Shown here piece after piece: positions 22,601 through 29,600 of a stretch of 64,000 bases of DNA. The position numbers were made by a program, and so were the translations under genes. How positions within the stretch are numbered: position 1 is the first letter of the stretch; each line of letters starts with the position of its first letter. Below the pieces are notes generated by a model, which worked only from the letters and a program-made list of their open reading frames with translations, had not been told where the DNA came from and did not search any database. This stretch comes from Symsagittifera roscoffensis (Eukaryota; Xenacoelomorpha; Acoela; Convolutidae), in the NCBI RefSeq assembly GCF_963678635.1, contig NW_026971067.1:62001-126000 (forward strand). The letters are read 5' to 3'.

Positions 22601-24203
22601 CCTGTCCAAGGAGGATCCGGTCCCCTTGGATTTGTTGCTGCGCTCGAACCTGGTCCAGCAAGAACTCTCTCGCATGAATATAAACAGCCTCTCATTATTG
22701 GATAAAACGGTGCAAGTCACACCACAAGTAATGCGGATGCTGGGTGGATTGTTAGAAAGAGAAGTGACCAGAGATGACCCCGAGTGGACAGTAGCAGTGG
22801 CATCGCTAACAGTCAGTGAGAAGGTGAAGATCATGCCGTCCAGACGACAGCACGAAGATAACGAAAGGGATTGTAGGACAATAGATCAGCAATTAGTATC
22901 CTCAATACCCCAGGAGATTTTAACCAGTACTTCTTACGGACAGAAAGGACAGGAGAGCGGCAAGCAAAAGATAACTGTCACCTTTGTAGACCGGGATAAG
23001 GAGGGTGAAGTTGTAGAACAAAATCGGCTGCAAGACTATTTGTCCGGGGAGAAGGATAAGGAGAAAAACCAGCGATCACAAGATCAACACTCGGGACAAG
23101 TGAATTTGTCCGGGGAGTCCGAGATAGACGAGAAAATTCCTGATGAGAAACAGGACCTAGAGAACAAGGTTTTGTCCGGGGAGTTCAGATGGATGCGAAG
23201 GAAATACAGACATGATCTGGAGGAGCGTGCAGTCTCCAGCACAACACCTTTGACGGGTGATGATTCCCGAAACTCAGGAATGGATACCTATTCCGACAGG
23301 AATTCGACCTCGGGATCAGAACTGTCAGAACTAGCGATACACACGCTACTAGTGGAAACTCGGGCAAGGGACCTGGACAGAGAAGTGTACCAGGATCCTG
23401 ACTGTGATCGCTACCTAATACCAAGCGAAAGAGTCTTTGACAACGCAGCGGATGACTTAGAAACAATAGCAGTATCAAAGCGGTCGATGAGCTTATTGCC
23501 ACAGAAAGAGGCAGTCAGGACTGATCTTCAACCGTTTCAGCAAGAAACACAACCGTTGGCGAAGATTTGGTGCGTAAAGATGGAAGAAGACACACATCAG
23601 CCCAACGAGCTGAATAGTCAGATGAGGGTCATGAAGACGTACTTGAAGGCGAGATACAGACTCTCGGACCTTCTAAGGGCGCAGAGGAATGATCGCATGA
23701 CAAGCAACCTAAAAAGGTGGATAGAAAACGGTACACCTGACAAAGGTGACCTGGAAGAAGACAGCTATAGGATCCTGAGACAATACTTCATGCAGAAGGA
23801 GGGGAGATTATATCTGAACAAGGACGGGATCGTGGCTTGCAGGAGAAGAGAAGAAGACAAGGTCTTATACAAATATAACGCGATAGTGTTGCCGCAACTC
23901 TATGAGACAGAATTATTATTCAGGTCGCATGATCAGATGGGCCATCAAGGGATCGACAAAGTGTATCAGAGGATCCTGAAGCGCTTTGAGTGGCCTGGGA
24001 TGAAAAAGGCATGCGAGAAATGGGTGACAGCATGTCTGTCATGCCAACAGGTCAAGGATCCTAGGAAGTTGCGATTTCCTTTACAATCGATTGAGTCGTC
24101 TGAATTCAACGAGGTGGTGCAGATAGATCACCAGAAGATATGCATGACAGACAGCGGTTACAACCAAGTCTTGGTCATGATAGATCACTTCACGAACTCC
24201 TGA
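16689..24203 (+). CDS. gag-pol: Gag-pol polyprotein of the giant Ty3/gypsy element (to integrase break)
   Basis: One 2,504-codon frame starts at ATG 16689. Domains in order: low-complexity N terminus with coiled coil (~310-420); retrotransposon Gag (~570-750); two CX2CX4HX4C zinc knuckles (C798-C811, C850-C863); aspartic protease with DTG at D1157; Ty3-type reverse transcriptase with YVDD at 1642-1645; RNase H with first Asp near 1790 and the VDNRALSW and HQNADSLS blocks; a long ~430-residue linker; an integrase zinc-binding H-H-C-C region (~2412-2450); and the first catalytic Asp of the integrase core at 2480. Gag and pol share one frame with no shift. The frame stops at TGA 24201-24203 just after MIDHFTN, where about 15 residues of the integrase core are missing beside a 17-bp local duplication. 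Confidence 0.93.
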   Translation: MSLDKSRIPKRGNSSRKIIPEKQRKTMTDPFVDWIKRSRSDKEETVSGRMVETRSQKTSEERRELLEVEVNTDHTMNDNQGVNGLEGRGRRLASESTPVEQGHDFATSTGTLDREEMSELSDISTGVTATRRSPKDNTMMASGTGKQTTSSSFSERMKNTFGNIFPLSMGGGAGNDGESQEEEDEEEQGDFGSQVSLNSSIQESEAHVGRETGTMDKFGVVTTISKEANTPGQSKDFAIRTSSEPQPGESRTRGLGNALMDPELNNEKTLKQRVKARTSTSTKLPGTDRVTPPLVTPLMDNGAALEEALNNIVGSLGEQNEQMSIRMSELERAVHIERESLREEINRNRQEVDRSEKRLKERTDEHMTRNLSRMTREAEQRELRLRADMEKLRIQQEQSLGSLDTKIDAMMERRTQAIMDRLDGLLSSKSGPKEGEPNSGGPSREPRVNFNEHQRRKTYGSTRGRGSSSGYATRGNTAWGPNSRASSTGNRQTSNERPTQSTHATGRSDSGNMGHTSPRRSHMGQAGNAHGDSDCRDAPHTEPSTRCEDTQAGHSRDATAMATAFEPLNRSLETFLTRLSRTNERSEKSRRVFKKPRCYKDESDGCIDTWIEVMKLHFEEEDLSERQECSALTSNLEGTALNCVMAKKQYQRDTAEKIFEILLNRFGSGVQGHQAMMRFEKRRQREDETIDKFLDDLEMLRRPDESNRRMNLAVASKFIDGVKNDELRTMLATHYTPLSTNAPTPEELRLKSKEYLLLKPPSRSGYYKNNYGNFNNGPANQGNNWYKPRDDMDKRRSCANCSSTDHHVSACPAYKQGMKAIGFSLEDEDASELDHEDFMRGVIAKFGPRCFFCNLEGHFKSDCPQLWDAVADIKHPRHEEALSGVKASKARLLSEAEARRKDKPQELVAKKMQAVTEEAREPEPATAADDFKIDYRAAARDAINRVQQELVTKEIEQKVKLELENEKLQEQLNAFEATEVEEAKAPSSLSMKLNVISGQRFGMAPQGSKIQSIISVAGHQVIRNLSEPSEFTLMHLDTYADYLRQMEPRTESRAVRALLTTGGPRMKKLHGRYLEVYGPYQVMLNVDGISIYTRTYVTKDDDQIGQIYLGEEELKVRRIGHDAMMEQDAVHIGYEADVTAHLLDTNGTKIGVTGLLDTGAVVSVMPIKTWERMGFTREDLIPTNLRLAAANRGAIYVAGRTPITVLHMGGRDLWMSFLVVENLDDADQFILGRDFVRNFDVMIDLNNGLIRIRNPDRKYVKRPINRIITDENKVPVFLDRKVKLQPGQAVVAIFRMRNLNSLSDSKQVCLVPNPNSQSSVILGRSFSVTRNGLCVSVLLNTLDTTVSIQRGKKLGYALPMRTDYEETENSKKYSVKDCPYHANKDKILKRINELKSIHKLFSMKSETDDGLSSCSNFPERPSSYELDSDKPVLPEIEHLKGKIGEGDFEKLRDLLDRNAKVFSKHKADIGCCNFVEHEIELEEGAVPHREGARRMTPHKSEACRAEIEMLLEYDMIEPSKSPWACGVVMAKKKGGQLRFCCDFRYLNAVTIKDAYPIPRIDESLSKLGDAKFFTTLDLGSAFWQVPLRKKDREKTGFACELGLYQWKRMPFGLCNATATFQRLMAQALTGVTKKYGNLLMCYVDDVVIATPTLEDHIDRLDEVFGCMKRAGLKCKPSKCEILRDSIKYLGRMVDRHGVRPDPEAVEAVLTWKAPRTDTQLMSFLGFANYYREFIKGYADKVYPMQKLMRNKGKKFEWNDEAQVAFENIKRELCEAPVLGMPTEKGMYVLDTDASVVAISGILHQEQEWNGRTVLRPIAYGSKVLSDTEMKYGAPKAEMFAVVTFVEKYRAYLGSAPFKLRVDNRALSWLKTYSMDQSYIGRWIVRLDGYHMIIEHRMRDKHQNADSLSKKTEFYERLEQKQANQAEVKERFSFLDKETYEALPLTRWLDKSGHPIPRHPELPVEKAAEIKILSKEDPVPLDLLLRSNLVQQELSRMNINSLSLLDKTVQVTPQVMRMLGGLLEREVTRDDPEWTVAVASLTVSEKVKIMPSRRQHEDNERDCRTIDQQLVSSIPQEILTSTSYGQKGQESGKQKITVTFVDRDKEGEVVEQNRLQDYLSGEKDKEKNQRSQDQHSGQVNLSGESEIDEKIPDEKQDLENKVLSGEFRWMRRKYRHDLEERAVSSTTPLTGDDSRNSGMDTYSDRNSTSGSELSELAIHTLLVETRARDLDREVYQDPDCDRYLIPSERVFDNAADDLETIAVSKRSMSLLPQKEAVRTDLQPFQQETQPLAKIWCVKMEEDTHQPNELNSQMRVMKTYLKARYRLSDLLRAQRNDRMTSNLKRWIENGTPDKGDLEEDSYRILRQYFMQKEGRLYLNKDGIVACRRREEDKVLYKYNAIVLPQLYETELLFRSHDQMGHQGIDKVYQRILKRFEWPGMKKACEKWVTACLSCQQVKDPRKLRFPLQSIESSEFNEVVQIDHQKICMTDSGYNQVLVMIDHFTNS

Positions 24204-24204
24204 A

Positions 24205-24242
24205 CACCTGATCAATACGTGCGACCACCTGATCAATACGTG
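24205..24242 (+). repeat. 17-bp duplication at the integrase break
   Basis: CACCTGATCAATACGTG occurs at 24205-24221 and again at 24226-24242. Only the second copy is in the frame that encodes the integrase (HLINTW). The extra copy sits exactly where codons are missing, like a templated insertion made while repairing a deletion. Confidence 0.7.
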
Positions 24243-25437
24243 GATAGCAAGACATGGTTGTCCAATGACGTTTCAATCGGACATTGGAACGGCTTTCGTA
24301 GGCGAGCTTACGAAAGAGCTTATGAGACGGTCACAAGTCGCTCAGGCTCACTCCACGACATACCACCCTCAGACGAATGGCTTAGTGGAAAGACAGAATA
24401 GGACGTTAGTGTCGATGCTGAGGGTATATTGTTCCAGGTACATGACCGATTGGGACAGATACCTTCCACAGGTGATGGGAGCTTATAATAGCACGCAACA
24501 CTCCACCACTGGAGTCAGTCCACACATGATGCTGACGGGACACGAGAAGTCTTTACCCTTGACATTCTTCTACCCAGAGTATGAGGGAAAGAAAACATCT
24601 CCACAGGTTTACGTAAGGGATGTGATCAGACGTCAACAGGAGTTGAACGATCTGTGTAGACGAAATACTCAGCAAGCACAGGCAAGGCAAAAGAAAAGAT
24701 TCGACAAGAAAGCAGCTAGCGCAAAAGCTTACTCGGTGGGAGACTATGTATGGGTATTTCAGAAGGTTATACCACCGAAAGGGACAAGGAAACTTCTAAA
24801 GAAATGGAGGGGACCCTTCATGATTACGGAGGTACACCAGGAGGGACGCTTTTATAGACTGAGTACTGGCCGAGCCGCCCACTACGAGAACATCAAGCCA
24901 CACAATCCATCGACAGAAGACTGGTGTATACCTGCAGACATGGAAGAAGGGGAATATCTAATGATGGATCCTGCTTGTGAGGTCAATGAAAAAGGCACCA
25001 GGGAGAAGAACGATGGAAACGAAGTCGTAGAGGAAGGTACGGATACACCATTGGACCTGGATCCAAACGAACAGATCGAAGCGGACGATGAAACCTTGCC
25101 CTACGCAGAGGAAGATTGGCAGGAGTCCGATCAGACAGAGGTTCCCAAGAACATGGAACCAGATCTTCCGTTCACGATGCAGACTCGTCAGAAAGACGGG
25201 ACGAGACCAAGAAAGAAATACAATCCTTACGGTGACGACTTTGTAGTGGATAGGATAGATCTAAAGAAAATAGTGGAGGAAGTAGTGGGTTTAGAAGAAA
25301 TAACTGTGTCACAAGACATTGACATAGTCGATGATCATAACGATGAGTGGGTTGACGACTGGTCGAAACCCGAGGTAGAATTTGACGATGAGCAACACAG
25401 TCATATGAACAAGACCAGACGAACCTGCGTGTCTTAG
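24220..25437 (+). pseudogene. Integrase core (second half) and C-terminal domain of pol
   Basis: This is the continuation of pol in another frame after the break; the ATG at 24265 is internal. It has the second Asp (FQSDIGTAF), the catalytic Glu (TNGLVERQNR), the YNSTQHSTTGVSP block and a GPY/F-type block (KKWRGPFMITEV). No chromodomain is seen. A long acidic tail follows to the TAG at 25435. Without the missing piece before it, the two halves cannot give a normal integrase, so this copy probably cannot insert on its own. Confidence 0.88.
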
Positions 25438-25451
25438 AGTGGCTGAACGAA

Positions 25452-26258
25452 ATGACATCAGACCCTAAAGAGACCAGCGTTACGATTCAAGACGTAGATC
25501 GTGAAAGTGCGAAATACATTAATACCGAACGAGATGATCCTTCCTGGGCTGCCCAGGAAGGACAACTTCTCATTCCAGCTTCTAACCTTGACTTAATACC
25601 CGGTATGCGATCGACGGGGACGCCGATGGATATTTTTGTCCGGGGAGTGGGGGTAGGACTTACCCACACTGAAAACTTGATAATAAAAAAATTAAGAATG
25701 ACAAGAGAAACAGGAGACTTAGAAGCAGAAACAGGCGAAGAACCTAAGAAACCTGATATAGGCAGGGTAGTTGAGTCATGTTTTAATTTACCAAATGAAT
25801 ATTCTAGTAACATAATACTAACAGACAGTGATTTCATACTCACAAACAGAACATGTGCGATAGCAATCACCGCAGACATGAGTTTTAGGACAGCGTTAGC
25901 GGCAGATTTTAAGAGGGAATATAAAAACGTGGAATTCCTTTGGAAGCAAAGACCAGGGATAGGGGGCGTAGCAGCCTTACCCCCGGCGGTGTCGCAAATA
26001 CCGGGAAAGTACTTGTGCTTCTTGGTAACAAGGGCGACGGAGAAGCAGCACGTGGACCCAGAAAACCTAGTCTTGTCTTTGACGAGGCTGAGGGACTTCC
26101 TTGTGGAAATGGACGTGAAGGAGCTTTCGCTTCCAGTGTACGATCCAAATAGAGGAAGACTGCATCCTCGGGAATTGTACGCGCTTGTACACGTGATATT
26201 CTCTGATACGAACATACAAGTATATCTACATAAGAAATATTATTTAAGTATAGGCTGA
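25452..26258 (+). CDS. Macro-domain-like protein of the giant element
   Basis: A 268-aa ORF begins 14 bases after the pol stop, in a different frame. The first ~125 residues are not recognised. Residues ~130-266 follow the layout of TARG1/OARD1-type macro domains, which bind ADP-ribose and remove it from proteins: an AIAITADMS strand, a helix with AADFKREY, then GGVAALP, GKYLCFLVT, a helix, LSLPV, a helix with LYALVHVIFS, and a last strand QVYLHKK. Against TARG1, the Gly-rich first loop is altered, the catalytic Lys is Arg194, and the GCGLD loop reads DPNRG. Ribosyl-hydrolase activity is therefore doubtful, but binding is possible. The left copy keeps the C-terminal half. The family call rests on my recognition of pattern only. 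Expression may be by reinitiation or from a separate RNA. Confidence 0.72.
   Translation: MTSDPKETSVTIQDVDRESAKYINTERDDPSWAAQEGQLLIPASNLDLIPGMRSTGTPMDIFVRGVGVGLTHTENLIIKKLRMTRETGDLEAETGEEPKKPDIGRVVESCFNLPNEYSSNIILTDSDFILTNRTCAIAITADMSFRTALAADFKREYKNVEFLWKQRPGIGGVAALPPAVSQIPGKYLCFLVTRATEKQHVDPENLVLSLTRLRDFLVEMDVKELSLPVYDPNRGRLHPRELYALVHVIFSDTNIQVYLHKKYYLSIG
25637..25647 (+). repeat. PPT-like 11-mer TGTCCGGGGAG, internal copy
   Basis: The same 11-mer is found at 23041, 23107 and 23173 within pol, here within the macro-like ORF in another reading frame, and at 36018 beside the 3' LTR. The shared unit is DNA and not peptide, because the frames differ. Confidence 0.6.
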
Positions 26259-26649
26259 GTGATGTGCGAAAGAGTGTTAGGCCAAAGACCAAGTTGCATG
26301 TAATATGTGATATGTATGTTATGTTATGTTATGTTATGTGTTAGGTTATTAAGATCATGGGTAAGTAAGCGTTAGTGACCATGAACAACTAAATGACGAT
26401 CTTGGGAATAGATCCAAAGTTTGGACTGTCCAATCTTAGGTCGAATTCCAAAATTTTAGAAACCAATTGATTTTAATAAATTTTAGGATAAATATCTTTT
26501 TATCTGAACTGTCTTTAAGCAAATTTTAACGATATATGTTAAGGTGAAACTGACAGGTGTGACAGTCGTGATTCCTTTTCTAGATCCTGATTGATCATTT
26601 AAATTACTCACTTGAGTCAAAGAATCGAATCAAACTTGAAAAGATTAGA
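26259..26649 (+). other. Spacer between macro-like ORF and accessory polyprotein
   Basis: No gene is seen. A short ATGTT repeat lies at about 26311-26340. The end carries a pyrimidine tract and AG (26582-26583) that is conserved in the left copy. It is followed by 66 bases of leader to ATG 26650. Confidence 0.6.
26570..26583 (+). promoter_or_regulatory. Putative 3' splice acceptor ahead of polyprotein (right copy)
   Basis: TTCCTTTTCTAG is followed by ATCCTGATTGATCA. The left copy has a T-run and AG then ATCTTGATTGATCA (803-818), while the surrounding spacer is poorly conserved. The first ATG after the site is the polyprotein start at 26650. This fits a spliced RNA that skips gag-pol. Confidence 0.5.
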
Positions 26650-29600
26650 ATGGACAACTTCAACCTGGATGAATTGATGGACCTGGCAGAGGCATATGTA
26701 GGACCGATGGTAGATGCGATCTATCGTCGGCTGATCGAACGAGACTTCGCTCTGGAGGACCCAGAGGTGGTCATGTTGCTGACCGCCCTGATCAACATCT
26801 TGGGGCACGACAACCGTGGGGACCGCCCCACGGAAGTCCTGTTGATGGCAGCATATGGAGAAAGAGGAGTACTATACCCCCCAAACATGAGAGTGATGAG
26901 GTGGAGAAACGGGGCTCTCTCAGGGAGTGACTTGGCGAATGAGCCTGGATTGGGAAGTTCTAGGACTTACCAACCAGGTGAGATGCCAATGCCCTCTAAG
27001 CCTAAACCTGGGCTGACGAGAATGCACCGGGAGATGAACAGCGAGGCGACCTCCTCTGGTTCACAACTGAGAGCAGCTGTGCCACCAAAAAGGGCGAAAG
27101 TAACACAGAAGGTTCAGACGAACCAAACCATACAAGATCTGGACGAGATGAACGATCAGCTGAGAAGTACGAAGAAGGAGTTAGACGATATGACGAAGAC
27201 CATGCTGGCGATGGAGGAAGACCGGGACATGTGGAGAAAGTTGTTTGAAGACTGCAACAAAAAGCAGGGTCAAGAGATCGAACGCTTAAGGCAGGAATAC
27301 AAAGAGCGATCGGAGCAGGTGGCGTTGACAACGGCCGTGGAGAAAGTAATACCTGCAAGGGATATTCCTCGTGGGCAGTCCCCGATGGAGCTCTTGACGC
27401 CTCGAGAAATGAGTCAAACAACGGAGACACGACCTCCAGTAGAGACAAATCGAGTAACGATCCCGGATCCTAGCGACACCTTGGGTGACCCCGTCGTAGA
27501 ACAGACAGTGAGAAAACTGATAGAGACAGCTGGACGATTGGTCGCTAACAAGAATGCACCAGGTTCTGGGGTGACTGCACCCTATGGAACGATTGACGAT
27601 ACGGGCAGAGTACAACTCTCCCAGACAGTAATCAGACAAGGGATGAGTAACGTGACACCACTCATGGGGAACTCGAGAATCCCAGAGAGGAAAGTAAGGA
27701 AGATGCCAGCGAAGAAAGTGTCTCGTGTAATAGACGTGCAGAAGAATAATCAATTGAAGTATAATTTCACGGGAGTTCCGGAAACAGATCCGAGGGCCTG
27801 CTTCAATCGAGCTACCTGGAGCCCGGCTGTGAACCTGCAGCACCCACCACTCGGGACATCTCACCTGATATTGGGAGACAGCTTAGTCAGAGTGCTGTCG
27901 AATTTGAGGACCTCATGGGTCACCACGGTGATGGCCTTTGGAGGTGCGACGATTGCCCAATTATATCGCATGGTGGAGCTGATGAATCCAGGGAAGATAC
28001 CCAATGTGATGATCTTAGTTGGGACGAATGATATCTCCAGAGGATCAGATGAGCAGGAAGCACTGTGGGAATCAATGATGGTGTGTTTGTTCACTACTAT
28101 CTGGCAGAAGTTCAGTTGCGCGGTACTGACCGTTTGCACGGTGCCAATGAACGCAAGAAGCCTGACAGCATCAGGAAGAAGGCACAACGAGGGAGTCATG
28201 AGATGGAACAACATCTTGAGAAACCTAGCAAATCGAAATGCCGGAAGAATGATCCTCATGGACATTGAACATGAATTGAGAGCCATGGATCAAGTCAGAC
28301 TGACCACAGATGGCATCCACTTCGACAGTGTCGAAGGACAGGCTTGGTTGAATCGAGTCTTCCAAGAACGGTTGGATGAGCTGGAAGCAGAACTCTTCGA
28401 CACAGGAGTGCTGAAGGAAGAGGGAACGGTGAGTGATACGGTGATCACCACCTTTGTGCCTCCTAACCTGGAAACACGCTTGGGTACGGTCCCAGCCGTC
28501 ACAAATTACCGGCAACAAAGCTCCGGTGAACCAGGTCGAAGAACAGACGTACAGGATCGGTTGGGAGAAGCACCGATGAGGAGGACAATTCATCCTAGGA
28601 GAAGGATAGGACCTGTCAACCAACCAATCGAAGAAGTAGCAGGCACATCTAGATCGGACACTAGATCGGAGACGACGAGTACCAGTCGAGAAGAGAGACC
28701 GAGCAGAAGCTCATTGATGTGGTCGCGATCCATACCGTCTCCTTGGCATATATACAAAGACGAACTAATGAAGCTGGACCTACAGAGAGTGAGCTTCATC
28801 GAAGATGCAAGGAGGATGCTGAATGGAGCGACGCTATCCGTCAGCAGATTGTACTCGATAACCGGCGTAGACTGGTTGATAGCCGCTAGCATAAATTTCA
28901 GCTCCACGACGGCCTTGAGATTTGCCGACTTGGAGCGACTGCCCTCCAACAACACAATGGGACCTGTGAATGCAAGACCGTTGCAAGATGTGAGATTGAA
29001 CCATGATGAGAGGAATCGTGAAGAAAGACCAGGAAGATTCCTGACGGCGAGAGCGCCGATTGGACAACACGTGAAGATATTTAGGCAACTGACGACACCA
29101 CCTGGTCATGTGAAGGAGAGGGTGTACCCAAAACTAGTGAACCACGATGGTGATGCCCAGAGATATGGCGGATTGACAGCGATAAAGAAAGATGAGACCA
29201 TCTTCGCCGCCTACGACAAAGCAGAGATGAGAAAGGCCAAAATCATGGTAGTAGCGAATTCAGAGTTCGTGTACACCTCTAAGTCTTTGTTTTGGCCGGA
29301 CGTCATAATGCTGGCCGCAGTTGACCTAGACCTATTGCAATCAGTGTCATTGGCTATAGGGGTACAAAGGCAGACAGAAACGAACCCGATAACGATTGTG
29401 TTTGCTGGCATCAATGACCATCTGCACAGTAGAGGTTTTCTGAGCAGGCTCAGAGATTCTGCAACAGCAGAAAACGCAGTATGGCCAGCGATAAAAGACA
29501 TCCTGGAGTCGATGGGTGAAGTGGTGGACGCGACGAAGGAGGGATCATTCAATAAAGTGACGTTGAGAGTAGTATTTGCGTTGTCTCCGGGATATGCACA

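Noticed and set aside
16853-23502. Many minus-strand open frames opposite gag-pol and, likewise, opposite the polyproteins
   Set aside because: They are shadows of the dense plus-strand coding frame, show no recognisable motif, and are not kept between copies.
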